64,000 nt of DNA from Prosthecobacter debontii (GTDB lineage Bacteria; Verrucomicrobiota; Verrucomicrobiia; Verrucomicrobiales; Verrucomicrobiaceae): contig NZ_FUYE01000005.1 in assembly GCF_900167535.1 (NCBI RefSeq), positions 186,001-250,000 on the forward strand. Direction: 5' to 3'. Below, in pieces: positions 1 to 9,199 of this stretch (its first letter is position 1; each line of letters begins with the position of its first letter). Under the pieces are notes generated by a model. That model saw nothing but the letters and a program-made list of their open reading frames with translations, was not told the origin of the DNA and searched no databases. Both the position numbers and the translations under genes were made by a program.

Positions 1-88
1 ACGATGGGAAATCAGGCATAGAAGGTTGCTGATAGGTGGCGGAAACGTGGCTTGCACCGTGGAGCCAACCCACCGGCCTAACCAACTT

Positions 89-736
89 GTGAGTATTCCT
101 TGTCTTCGTCCTGTCTTTGCCTCATTGGTCCTTTTGTCGCTGCCTGCGTAGGCGTTAGATGCCTGGGTGCTGGCGGATGGGCGTATGTTTGAGGCTCAGG
201 TGAAGGAGGCGACACCGGGAACAGTCCTGTTCACCATGGACACGGGGGCTGATCAGCCTTTGGAAATCACGAAACTTTCGGAGCGTAGTAAAAAACAACT
301 CATTGAGTTGTTAGGCCTCGGTGCCACGGCGGTCACCCCTGTGGCTCCGATGGCTGCCGTAGCTCCGGCCCCAGAGACTCTGCCATCTGCGGCGACCCCG
401 GGCATGCCTTCGACTCCCGCTCCGGCTGCGGCCATGGTCGCGGTGGCTCGTGACCCCAATGCGGTGAATGCCAAGGATGTGGGGTGATTGGAAGCCAACT
501 TTGGCTTGGCTACGACCGTGGTTGGGAAGGTAAAGCGCGTGGCCACGCTTGGGAGCAGTGGTCACAAACTGATGGAGTTCGAAGGCACCGATTTCAATAT
601 CGCCATCAATCGTCGTCAGGCTGAACAGCTCGGGTCGTGCTTTGATGGATTGCCGGGTAAGACCGTTCAGATCAAAGGTAAGATCAGCAAGTATAACGAA
701 AGTTGCAAACTCAGATCAACGCTCCATCTGAATTGA
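89..736 (+). pseudogene. Secreted SHD1-like/OB-like protein interrupted by two in-frame stops
   Basis: A single reading frame runs from a GTG at 89 to a TGA at 734-736 but is broken by TAG at 149-151 and TGA at 485-487. The first 20 codons encode a signal-peptide-like stretch (basic residue, then ASLVLLSLPA), and the TAG falls exactly after it. The middle part (AWVLADGRMFEAQVKEA) resembles the SHD1 fold common in secreted proteins of this phylum, followed by an Ala/Pro/Thr-rich linker up to about 480. The last part (488-736) looks like a small OB-like beta domain (VVGKVKRV, KTVQIKGKISKY). Because all three pieces share one frame and together make a sensible secreted protein, I read this as one decaying gene. 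Two separate short genes starting at GTG 167 and TTG 488 are less likely, since the second start would abut the stop directly. Sequencing error or stop readthrough remain possible. Confidence 0.6.
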
Positions 737-768
737 GCCTCGTGCAATGATGCCTGACTGCTACGCCC

Positions 769-1200
769 TCATTTACTCACGGGCTGGCCGGCTTTGAGCC
801 AGGCGTCCAGTCCGCCTTTGAGGATAACGAGTTGTTTGAATCCTTGCTGGGAAAGCTGCACAGCGGCTTTCTCGGAGCGTCCCCCCAAGGCACAATAAAG
901 CAGGTAAGGCTTGTCGTGATCGAGTTGAGCCAGCTTGTCAGCGGTGCTGCTCTGGAGGAAGTCATAGTGGTGGGAGCCCGTGAGGCGACCTTCTCGGGTG
1001 ATTTCCTCGGGCATGCGCAGGTCGATCACCGTTGCTTCGGGGTGGGCCGTGAGCCAAGCGGCCACTTCTAACGGGGAGAGCTGCTGCACGCTGGCCGGGA
1101 GCTGAATCTTCGGAGGGCCGAGTTCCACATTATCCGGGAGAGGAGCGGCATCGATTGCCGCGTAGGTGAAGCAGATCAGGAGAGACCAAAAGAAACGCAT
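769..1200 (-). CDS. Exported rhodanese-like domain protein
   Basis: A 143-residue protein with an N-terminal hydrophobic signal sequence (MRFFWSLLICFTYAAIDA) and one rhodanese domain. The active-site loop is YCALGGRSE, giving the Cys-x4-Arg pattern of catalytically competent single-domain rhodaneses, so sulfur or redox transfer outside the cytoplasm is plausible; the real substrate cannot be read from sequence. The ATG at 1200 was preferred over an upstream start at 1236 because it gives a clean signal peptide. It lies 57 bp after the modA-like gene on the same strand and is probably cotranscribed with it. No terminator is visible between its stop and the end of the broken gene that converges on it. 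Confidence 0.85.
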   Translation of the reverse strand: MRFFWSLLICFTYAAIDAAPLPDNVELGPPKIQLPASVQQLSPLEVAAWLTAHPEATVIDLRMPEEITREGRLTGSHHYDFLQSSTADKLAQLDHDKPYLLYCALGGRSEKAAVQLSQQGFKQLVILKGGLDAWLKAGQPVSK

Positions 1201-1257
1201 GACGGACAGAGGGATAAGTGTGGAATCAAGAGGCACGGCTGTCGGAAATGAGCGGGT

Positions 1258-2046
1258 TCAGTTCGCTCGACTTCCTGCGGGTAAAAAACCATGGCGTTGA
1301 AAGACTGCAGCTCCTCGATCCAAAGCGACCAAGTAACGAGCGAATTTCAAGGCTTCATCAGGTGAGTTGGCGCTGGTGAGGACAGCCGCACAGGCTTTTT
1401 CTTCGTGGTGAGAGAGTTCGGGCACGCGGATCATCTCCAGTTCAGGGTGCTGCGGCATCAGGCTATCCCAGATGAGGGTGGCGTCCACGGTGCCTAGCTT
1501 GGCATCGGCAGCCACCTCGGTCACGCTCGGCTTCATGACGATGGCTTTGGAAGCCAGGGCCGTCCAGCGCGCCCCGAGCAATCGCTGAGTGATCTTACCG
1601 ATGCTGGCGGCTTCGGGATTGGTCAGAGCGAGGCGAACATCTGGTCGCTCCAGATCGGTGATAGTGTGGATGTTTTTCGGGTTACCTCTGGCCACCACAA
1701 TCACGGGATGTTGCAGTGCCACGGGGATGACTTCGCGGATGACCTTGAGCTTTTGGGCCTCGTCCATCGCTCCTTCGTCGGCAGCCAGGAAGAGATCTCC
1801 TTGGCTGGCGACTCTGAGCTGAGCCAGCAGAGTGCCGGTGCCTCCGAATTGCAGAGAGACCTGCACGCCGAACTCCTTTTCATATTGAGCGGCTAATTCT
1901 TCCACCGGGCGTTTCAATCCGGCGGCGCAATACACCGTCAGCGTCTTGTGCGCGGAACTGCTGCTGAAACGCTTCGAATTCAGACCGAAAAACACCAGAG
2001 CGCCAGCGGCCAAGACGAGGCAAAAAAGAATGAGTTTTCGGGTCAT
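1258..2046 (-). CDS. ModA-like periplasmic molybdate-type substrate-binding protein
   Basis: A 262-residue extracytoplasmic solute-binding protein of the molybdate/tungstate-type family. It starts with a membrane-spanning signal (LILFCLVLAAGALVFFG) and continues into TLTVYCAAGLKRPVEELA and FGGTGTLLAQL, which match the N-terminal lobe of ModA proteins; ADEGAMDEA and ATLIWDSLM fit later conserved blocks. The ATG at 2046 was chosen because an upstream start at 2109 would only add a non-signal-like stretch. No ModB permease or ModC ATPase is present in the window: upstream is polA (59 bp) and downstream a rhodanese. The bound oxyanion is therefore inferred from the family only, and partners must be encoded elsewhere. 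Confidence 0.8.
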   Translation of the reverse strand: MTRKLILFCLVLAAGALVFFGLNSKRFSSSSAHKTLTVYCAAGLKRPVEELAAQYEKEFGVQVSLQFGGTGTLLAQLRVASQGDLFLAADEGAMDEAQKLKVIREVIPVALQHPVIVVARGNPKNIHTITDLERPDVRLALTNPEAASIGKITQRLLGARWTALASKAIVMKPSVTEVAADAKLGTVDATLIWDSLMPQHPELEMIRVPELSHHEEKACAAVLTSANSPDEALKFARYLVALDRGAAVFQRHGFLPAGSRAN

Positions 2047-2105
2047 GATCAGGGGACGAGGATGAGGCAAACCAGCGTGAGCAAAGCCAAGCGATGTCGA
2101 GAAAA

Positions 2106-4919
2106 TCAATGCGCTTCCAGCCAGTTGATGCCGGTGCCGGCCTCTACTTCGACCGGCACATCACCGAGCGAGAGGGCTTCACTCATCTCTTTCAAGATGA
2201 TCGTCTTCGCCGTTTCCACCTCGTCCTGAGGGACTTCGAAGAGGAGTTCGTCATGCACCTGCAAAAGCATGCGGGTTTGGAGACCGGCTTCGGTGAGGGC
2301 TTTATCGACGTTGATCATCGCCAGCTTGATCATATCCGCCGCGGTGCCTTGGATGGGGGTGTTCATGGCCATGCGTTCCGCACCACCACGCACACTGGCA
2401 TTGCCGCTGGCGATGTCACGGATCACGCGGCGGCGTCCGGTGATGGTTTCCACATAGCCATAGCGTTTCGCATCCTGGACGATCTGGCCCATGTAGCCAT
2501 GGATGCCGGGGAATTGCTTGAAGTAATTGTCAATGATCGTGGCGGCCTCGCCTCTGGGGATGCCGAGCCGTTGAGACAAACCAAAAGCGCTGATGCCATA
2601 AATGATGCCAAAGTTCACCATCTTAGCCGTGCGTCGCATCTCAGGCAGCACGCCATCCAGAGGTACGCTATAGACGCGTGCTGCGGTGGCTTGGTGAATG
2701 TCTTGGCCGTTTTGGAAGGCTTCGATCATGGCCTTGTCATCACTGAGGGCCGCCATCACGCGCAGCTCGATCTGGCTGTAGTCAGCACTCAGCAGCACCC
2801 AGCCCTCGCGACCGGACACAAAAGCTTTACGGATCTCTTTGCCGGAGTCAGAGCGGATGGGGATGTTCTGCAGGTTCGGATTGCTGGAAGCCATGCGTCC
2901 TGTCGCCGCCATGAGCTGATGGAAGGTGGTGTGCACTCGGCCATCGGCCTTAGACACACTGCTTGGCAGCGCATCCACATAGGTGTTCTTCAGCTTGGTT
3001 ACCTCGCGGTATTCTAAGATGTCCGCGATGATCGGATGCAGCCCCATGAGGGATTGCAGCACCTGTTCGTTCGTCTGGTATTGGCCGGTGGCCGTCTTCT
3101 TGGGTTTCTCCAACAGCTTGAGTTTTTCAAACAGGACCTCACCGAGTTGTTTCGGGCTGTTCAGGTTAAAGGGGCCTCCCGCATACTCCTGGATGCGACG
3201 GTTCATCTCACCCGCTCGCTTCTCAAGTTCCAGACCAAACTCCCGCAGCGCCTGCACGTCCACTTTGACCCCTTCATGCTCCATGCGCACCAGCACGGGC
3301 AGCAGCGGGCACTCGATCTCATAGAAGACACGTTCCGCGCCGTGGTTAGGCAGCAGAGGACGTAGCTTCTCGGCGAGCTGCCAAGTGACATCGGCATCCT
3401 CTGCCGCGTAGTCGGCGATCTTCGTCGGATCTGCTTCCGCCACATCGGCCATGGTGCTTTGGCTGAAGAGATCATTCTTCTCGGTGCCGATCAGTGTGGT
3501 GATCGAGACCGGCGTGTAACCGAGCACTGACTCGGAGAGATAGTCCATGCTGTGGCGCTGATCGGGTTCAATCAGGGAATGCGCCAGCATGGTGTCAAAG
3601 AACGGTCCTTTGACCTCCAGCCCCTTGGCCAGGAGGACGCTCAGGTCAAACTTGATGTTATGCCCGATCTTTTCGGTTTGAGTCTTCGTCAACACCCCGC
3701 GGAACTCTTCCAGCACTTTAGCGGATTCCCCTTGGTCGCGAGGAAAGAAAACAAACCAACCCTCATGAGCTTGCCAGGAAAACGCAATGCCGACGATCTC
3801 CGTATCGCGTGGGTCGAGAGACGTCGTTTCCAGGTCAAAGCAGAACCGGGGCTGCTTCGCAAGCTGTGCGATCAATGCTGCTCGTTCACTGGCGGTGTGG
3901 ACCTGATGATAGACGTGCTCGGTATCGGCGATGCTACGCAGCAGGGTAGGGGGCTGTGAAGCCACCTCTTCGGTTGCGAAAAGCTCCCCCGTCGGTGCAG
4001 GTGTTGCCTCCTTGGCAAGCTGCCTGCCACGCCCCGCCTTGAATTCATCCCCGAACAGGCGACGCCCCAGGGCATTGAACTCGAACTCGGTGAACAATCC
4101 CTTCAGGGCCTCATCATCGTGACCACGCACAACGAGGCTCTCCAGTTCCACCTCGAGCGGGGCCACGTGCATGATCGTGGCCAGCTCGCGGGAGAGCAGC
4201 GCCTTATCTTGATGCAGTTCCACCTTCTCCTTCTGCTTGCCCTTCAGTTGGCCCACATTGGCCAGCAGATTCTCCAGGCTGCCGAATTGCTTGATCAGGC
4301 TCGTGGCCGTCTTCTCGCCAAAGCCCGGGATGCCCGGGATGTTATCCACGGCGTCGCCCATCAGTGCCAGCACATCCACCACCTGCTCCGGGCGATCGAT
4401 GCCCCAGCGCTCGCACACCTCTTTGACCCCGAGGATCTCCACATCGCTGCCCTGGCGGCCGGGTTTGTAGATCTTCACTGTCTCGGATACGAGTTGACCG
4501 AAGTCCTTATCCGGCGTCACCATGTAGGTTTCATAACCCTTTTCCTCCTCCGACCGCTTGGCCAGGATGCCGATGATGTCATCCGCCTCATAACCATCGC
4601 GCGTCAACAGTGGAATGTTCATCGCCGCGCAGAGTCGGTGGATCTGCGGGATGGCGTTGGCTAGGTCCTCCGGCATCTCCTCACGCTGGGCCTTGTATTC
4701 GGGAAAGATCTCATGGCGCGGAGTCGGGGCCGAGGTATCCAGCACCACCGCCAGGTGAGTCGGCTGCTGGTTTTTCAGGATGTCCAGGAGGGTATTGGTG
4801 AACCCGTAGAGCGCCGAGGTATTCAGCCCATCACTGGTGCGGATGGGGTTTTTGATGAAAGCAAAGTGCGCGCGATATAGCAGCGCCATGCCATCGAGGA
4901 GGAAAAGACGTTTGGACAT
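2106..4919 (-). CDS. polA: DNA polymerase I
   Basis: A full-length 937-residue family A polymerase for Okazaki fragment maturation and repair synthesis. Residues 1 to about 290 form the 5'-3' flap nuclease (LFLLDGMALLYRAHFAF, YEADDIIG, GDAVDNIPGIPGFGEKTA). About 340-520 is the 3'-5' proofreading domain, which looks active: the acidic motif FDLETTSLD is intact near residue 360. The polymerase domain shows motif A (LLSADYSQIELRV, near 710), motif B (RRTAKMVNFGIIYG, near 766) and motif C (MLLQVHDELLFEVP, near 886). Length and domain order match the E. coli enzyme. It is the first gene of a leftward group with the modA-like and rhodanese genes, although no functional link to them is evident. Confidence 0.98.
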   Translation of the reverse strand: MSKRLFLLDGMALLYRAHFAFIKNPIRTSDGLNTSALYGFTNTLLDILKNQQPTHLAVVLDTSAPTPRHEIFPEYKAQREEMPEDLANAIPQIHRLCAAMNIPLLTRDGYEADDIIGILAKRSEEEKGYETYMVTPDKDFGQLVSETVKIYKPGRQGSDVEILGVKEVCERWGIDRPEQVVDVLALMGDAVDNIPGIPGFGEKTATSLIKQFGSLENLLANVGQLKGKQKEKVELHQDKALLSRELATIMHVAPLEVELESLVVRGHDDEALKGLFTEFEFNALGRRLFGDEFKAGRGRQLAKEATPAPTGELFATEEVASQPPTLLRSIADTEHVYHQVHTASERAALIAQLAKQPRFCFDLETTSLDPRDTEIVGIAFSWQAHEGWFVFFPRDQGESAKVLEEFRGVLTKTQTEKIGHNIKFDLSVLLAKGLEVKGPFFDTMLAHSLIEPDQRHSMDYLSESVLGYTPVSITTLIGTEKNDLFSQSTMADVAEADPTKIADYAAEDADVTWQLAEKLRPLLPNHGAERVFYEIECPLLPVLVRMEHEGVKVDVQALREFGLELEKRAGEMNRRIQEYAGGPFNLNSPKQLGEVLFEKLKLLEKPKKTATGQYQTNEQVLQSLMGLHPIIADILEYREVTKLKNTYVDALPSSVSKADGRVHTTFHQLMAATGRMASSNPNLQNIPIRSDSGKEIRKAFVSGREGWVLLSADYSQIELRVMAALSDDKAMIEAFQNGQDIHQATAARVYSVPLDGVLPEMRRTAKMVNFGIIYGISAFGLSQRLGIPRGEAATIIDNYFKQFPGIHGYMGQIVQDAKRYGYVETITGRRRVIRDIASGNASVRGGAERMAMNTPIQGTAADMIKLAMINVDKALTEAGLQTRMLLQVHDELLFEVPQDEVETAKTIILKEMSEALSLGDVPVEVEAGTGINWLEAH

Positions 4920-5380
4920 TCAAAAGTGAGGCTAGCGAGAATGCGCGAGGGGTGAAGTGGAAATGCTTCAGAGGCATTGATCTGCGGCTTGGCGATAAGA
5001 AAACCGCACCCTGCCCATGTTCCGTTTTGTCGTCCTTTGATGCTTTTTGTCTAGCTTTTGCATTTCGGGGCTGAGTTCAGGGCGGTTTTTGTTGTATGGA
5101 TTTGGAAACCAATGTTTTAAAGGCATTTCAGTGTGGCTCATGGCTGGCTCAAAATGGCGCTTGCGTGAATGACGCAGATCAAGTCCTACAGGTGATTGCG
5201 GGGGCGCTGAGAATGCCGGAGAACCTTTCATTCCGCATCCGGGAAATTAGCTCTGAAAAAAGCAACTGCATTCTCAGGGACTGGAGCTTCTTGCTTGTCC
5301 GCCTCGGTGGAAAAGACTGCCCCGGGTGAGCCGCAGAGAGGATGAGAAGCTCGAAAGCATCTCGACCCGGCGTTTAAAAC
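4920..5380. other. Gene-poor gap between polA and a glycosyltransferase
   Basis: About 460 bp with no gene I can support. Two short frames exist, one on each strand (minus 4968-5231, plus 5096-5329), but neither matches a family I recognise, neither has a convincing ribosome binding site, and they overlap each other. The polA promoter should lie in the left part. No T-tailed hairpin was found for the glycosyltransferase gene that ends at 5381. Confidence 0.5.
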
Positions 5381-6676
5381 TTAGGTGGGCCTACAAAGGT
5401 AGGCGAGCTTTTGGGCGACATGAGGGAGGCCGAAAACTCGCAAAGCATTTGAACGTCCATTTTCACCCACGCGGGCACGTTCACTGGAAGAATCCAAAAG
5501 CGTTTGAATGGCTTTGGCGATGGATTTCGGGGTAAAGTCAGCTTCTAAAAAATGCTCTCCAGGCTTGCCAAATTCGGTTTCAGGAAAGCCTTCGAAACGA
5601 GTGAGCACACATGGAAGTCCGCACGCCATGGCTTCGGGGATGACGCCTCCCAAGCCCTCTAAGCGCGATGGGAAAGCGAAGATGTCAGCCATGCGAAAGT
5701 AGTCTTCCGGATTATCGACAGCTCCTGTGATCCGAACGGATTGGGGCGTGGACAATTGATCGAGGAGGCCTTGGAAACCACGCTGAAAGTGCTCTTGCTC
5801 ACGCCGCAGGGAAGCCGTCAGATGAGTCTCCCGTGGGCCATAAGGTCCGACAAAAATCAAGGTGGCTGTCGGGTAGTTTTTTTCAATGAGCAGCCATGCC
5901 GCCAATAGCAAATCGGCCCCTTTTCGAGAGATGACACTGCCCATAAAAACGATGATTGGGCCGTCAAGATCACCGAAGCCTAGCGTTTTGCGCAAGAGAC
6001 GCTTCTCATCGTCTTCCGCAGGTCTGAAGCGGCCGTCATCAACCGGGAAGGGAATGATGTGGAGCTTACGAGAAGAGATGCCCAAGCCTCGATAAAGTCT
6101 CACGAAGGCACTGGAATAGACCGTGAGTCCATCGAAGAGCTGAGTGAGTAAGATGGTTCGCATCTGCCATTTTAGCTTACCGAACCAACGTGGCAGGTTT
6201 TCCTCAAATTCTGGGAATATTGTGAGGGCTAAAATAAGTCGGATGCCTCTTTTTTTAAAAAGCCAGTAGTAGCGGGCTAATTTCCAGGTGAACCCAAAAA
6301 CAATGACCGTATGCGGATAATCGCCTTTGCTTTCCCACAAGGACAGGGCGGCTTGGGTGATATTCTCATCGAGTTCGCCCGGGGACATGAGTGCTGCGGG
6401 GCGGGGCTTGATTTCAGAGCGGTGGATCGTGATGCTGTCCAGTTGCGTTTCAGGCTCTGGAGCAAGGGATGTTTGTGCCGTATGGACACACATTTGTATG
6501 CCATGTTTCTGCAGCTCGGGACCAAGTTGGCGATATTGCGTTACAACTCCCGTAAGGTGCGGATAAAATTGACGAATAATCAGAGCCAGTTTGGATGATG
6601 TCTTCTGCGGCGCTACTTCTGAAGCCTGACCATCCGTAGGACCAGTGGTCGATAGGGATGGAGAATGGTGACTCAA
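5381..6676 (-). CDS. Glycosyltransferase, GT4 family
   Basis: A 431-residue GT-B fold glycosyltransferase, probably adding a sugar to a surface polysaccharide or lipid-linked glycan on the cytoplasmic side of the membrane. The N-terminal acceptor domain opens with LALIIRQFYPHLTGVVTQYR, and the nucleotide-sugar domain contains VFMGSVISRKGADLLLAAW and the GT4 E-x7-E signature in FAFPSRLEGLGGVIPEAMAC near residue 340. The first 30 residues are Ser/Thr/Pro-rich and look disordered, so the true start could be slightly internal. The sugar donor cannot be inferred. It belongs with the glycan genes at 10528-15416 but is separated from them by a PSCyt2/PSD1-DUF1501 gene pair. Confidence 0.9.
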   Translation of the reverse strand: MSHHSPSLSTTGPTDGQASEVAPQKTSSKLALIIRQFYPHLTGVVTQYRQLGPELQKHGIQMCVHTAQTSLAPEPETQLDSITIHRSEIKPRPAALMSPGELDENITQAALSLWESKGDYPHTVIVFGFTWKLARYYWLFKKRGIRLILALTIFPEFEENLPRWFGKLKWQMRTILLTQLFDGLTVYSSAFVRLYRGLGISSRKLHIIPFPVDDGRFRPAEDDEKRLLRKTLGFGDLDGPIIVFMGSVISRKGADLLLAAWLLIEKNYPTATLIFVGPYGPRETHLTASLRREQEHFQRGFQGLLDQLSTPQSVRITGAVDNPEDYFRMADIFAFPSRLEGLGGVIPEAMACGLPCVLTRFEGFPETEFGKPGEHFLEADFTPKSIAKAIQTLLDSSSERARVGENGRSNALRVFGLPHVAQKLAYLCRPT

Positions 6677-6980
6677 GCGGGGGAATGGGGGGAGAGCCGA
6701 GAATAGACACTGAAGTCGTTTTCATCAATGAAGGTAACCTTTATCAATAGATAGAGTTTGTTTGTGAGTTCTTTGATGGTGTATTCATATGCTTAAGATT
6801 TGAACACGGGGAGTGAGTTAAAAAGAAAAAGTATTATTCGGGGGCCTTTGTTTCGATTGGCATAGGCTGTCGAAGTTCGCTCTTGATCCATCTTGCACCA
6901 AAATTGTCATTAGTTAGGCTCGGTTTGGGAAAGCAGAGGTGGGCTGACATGAGGATTGGAGGGAGGGCGTTGGTTTCCTC
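6677..6980. other. Divergent intergenic region
   Basis: About 300 bp between the divergently read glycosyltransferase and PSCyt2/PSD1 genes. The part around 6720-6840 is AT-richer than its surroundings and probably holds the leftward promoter. I see no gene, RNA element or convincing promoter pair. Confidence 0.45.
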
Positions 6981-9143
6981 ATGAAAGCTTTCCTGCTTAC
7001 TTTGCTCCCAGGCTTGACCCTCCTCACGACTTCTCTGCCTGCGGCAGAGATGACGGCGGCGACAAGACGGATTGATGAATTGTTGGCCCGAGGCTGGGAG
7101 AAACATCATCTGCAGCCACACGCTCCGGTAGGGGATGAGGTCTTCCTACGCCGGGCTTATCTGACCGTGGTGGGCCGCATCCCGACGCTGGATGAGGCGC
7201 GCAGCTTTCTAGCCTGGCAAGAGCCGACGAAACGCGAAAAGCTGATAGATTCCTTACTCGCCTCCGAGGGTTATGTGCATCACTTCTTCAACTACTGGGC
7301 GGATGTCTTCCGGGCCCAGAGTCAGGGCGTGGCAGATAGTACCACGGCTCAGAACTACCTCAACTACCTGCGGCAAGCTTTGCGGGATAACAAACCGTAT
7401 GACCAACTGGCACGTGAACTGGTGAGCAGTGAAGGGGCTTGCTTTGAAAACGGCGCTATTGGCTACTACATGCGTGACCGGGGCATGCCGTTGGATAATC
7501 TCTCCAACACCACCCGCATCTTTCTGGGCACGCGCATGGAGTGTGCTCAGTGCCATGACCATCCCTTTGATAAATGGACGCAGAAGCAGTTCTACGAGAT
7601 GGCGGCTTTCACCCATAACATGACGGCATCCGCCTACCGTTCGCCTGGAGCGGAGGAGGTTCAAAAACTGATCCGACAGGACAAGTCCCTCGATAAAGAA
7701 ACTCAGGATCTCATGCGCCAGGCCATCACGGAGGTAACACGCCCCCTGCGTGATACTTGGGTCAAACAAAACAAAGCAGCTCTGCGTCTGCCTCATGACT
7801 ACAAGTATCCTGATGCTAAGCCCAAGGATGTGGTGCAGGCCTCGGTGATGTTTGGTAAACCGGTGAGCCTAACCAAGGATGCCAATCAGGCCAAGGTCTT
7901 CAGCGCCTGGCTCACCGCTCGTGACAACCCACGCTTCACCACCGTGATTGTGAACCGTCTGTGGAAGAAGGTGTTTGGGCTGGGGCTGATCGAGCCGCTC
8001 GATGAGTTGATGGATGGCAGTGTGGCTGCCAATCCTGAGCTGGAAGCGTTCTTGGAGCGGCAAATGGTGTCCATGAAGTATGACATGAAGGCCTTCCTCA
8101 AGATGCTGTTGACGACCCAGACCTTCGCCCGAGTGAGCCTCCCCGAAGTGGGCATGGGTGAGCCGTGCTATTTTCAAGGGCCTGTGTTTCGCCGCATGTC
8201 AGCCGAGCAGGCTTGGGATTCGCTAGTGACTCTCGTGAACCCAGAGCCTGATTCCATCAACTGGACCGCGCGTGAGCGGGAGAAACGTGAGCTCGATAAT
8301 CGTCGTCAACTTGCAGGTCTGCTGGATCTGACGGAAGCCCCCTTACTCTTCGAGGCCTCGGAACGAGTGGCTGTGGCCATGCGTGAGCAGAACAAGGAGT
8401 TTGATCAATTACGCAAAGAACTGGATGTGGCGCGTGCTCAAGAAGACAAAGACAAGGCCAAGGAGATCCAACGCCGGTTAGGGGAAAGTCAACGTATCCT
8501 GAGGCAGACGGTCTCCCGTTGTTTTTATGAAGCTGCCCAGAAGTCCAACAACAAGGAAGTGCAGGCAAAGCTGGCCGAAGTAGGTGGAGATGGGCCGATG
8601 GAGATGGCCATGATGAGCCTCATGGAGAGTGCGCGAGTCGATGCCAGCGATATGCCTGGCGAAGTGATGGATCTGCAGCAGGTCCAAGCGGATGCGAAAC
8701 GGTTAGGCATCCAGGATCAGAAGACGCTGAAGAGCTATGTGACTTACCGCAAGAATCTGCATCAAACATGGAGTCGCGCCGCCGAGCTGACCTCACCCGC
8801 ACCCCGTGGACATTTCCTGCGCGAGTATGGTCAGTCGGACCGAGATGTCATCGAAAACTCCAGTGATGAGGCCTCGGTGCCTCAGGCTCTTGCCATGATG
8901 AACAGCAGTCTCGTCTCGCAGATCACTGGTGGCTGGTCCGTGCTCTCTATGAACTTGCGACAAGCCAAGACTGACGAGGAAAAGCTGGAGGTGCTCTATC
9001 TCTCCATCTTCTCGCGTCTGCCTACGGAGCATGAGCGGGATGTGATGAGTCAGCGCCTGGAAAGTTACGCCGGCCGCCAAACCCGATGGGAAGATGTGGC
9101 CCTTGCAGCCTTGAGCACTCAGCAATTTTTGTTTGTGAAATAG
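6981..9143 (+). CDS. PSCyt2/PSD1 (DUF1549/DUF1553) exported cytochrome-like protein
   Basis: A 720-residue exported protein with a signal peptide (FLLTLLPGLTLLTTSLPAAE), an N-terminal DUF1549 (PSCyt2) domain and a C-terminal DUF1553 (PSD1) domain ending in AALSTQQFLFVK. A CAQCH motif near residue 188, in MECAQCHDHPFDKW, is the CxxCH pattern used for covalent haem attachment. The family is expanded in Planctomycetota and Verrucomicrobiota; its biochemical role is not established. A charged, coiled-coil-like segment (KELDVARAQEDKDKAKEIQR) sits between the domains. The DUF1501 gene 56 bp downstream is its usual partner. The same pair recurs at 46685-50182. Confidence 0.93.
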   Translation: MKAFLLTLLPGLTLLTTSLPAAEMTAATRRIDELLARGWEKHHLQPHAPVGDEVFLRRAYLTVVGRIPTLDEARSFLAWQEPTKREKLIDSLLASEGYVHHFFNYWADVFRAQSQGVADSTTAQNYLNYLRQALRDNKPYDQLARELVSSEGACFENGAIGYYMRDRGMPLDNLSNTTRIFLGTRMECAQCHDHPFDKWTQKQFYEMAAFTHNMTASAYRSPGAEEVQKLIRQDKSLDKETQDLMRQAITEVTRPLRDTWVKQNKAALRLPHDYKYPDAKPKDVVQASVMFGKPVSLTKDANQAKVFSAWLTARDNPRFTTVIVNRLWKKVFGLGLIEPLDELMDGSVAANPELEAFLERQMVSMKYDMKAFLKMLLTTQTFARVSLPEVGMGEPCYFQGPVFRRMSAEQAWDSLVTLVNPEPDSINWTAREREKRELDNRRQLAGLLDLTEAPLLFEASERVAVAMREQNKEFDQLRKELDVARAQEDKDKAKEIQRRLGESQRILRQTVSRCFYEAAQKSNNKEVQAKLAEVGGDGPMEMAMMSLMESARVDASDMPGEVMDLQQVQADAKRLGIQDQKTLKSYVTYRKNLHQTWSRAAELTSPAPRGHFLREYGQSDRDVIENSSDEASVPQALAMMNSSLVSQITGGWSVLSMNLRQAKTDEEKLEVLYLSIFSRLPTEHERDVMSQRLESYAGRQTRWEDVALAALSTQQFLFVK

Positions 9144-9199
9144 TCGGCGTTTCAAAGTCACCCGAGACGATTTTCTCTCACTCAATCTTTTCAAAAACG

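Noticed and set aside
2094..3017. 307-codon plus-strand frame opposite polA
   Set aside because: Runs antisense through the polymerase domain; His/Asp-rich composition is typical of a shadow frame.
4968..5329. Two short overlapping frames on opposite strands in the polA-glycosyltransferase gap
   Set aside because: Neither resembles a known family, they overlap each other, and no ribosome binding site or promoter supports either.
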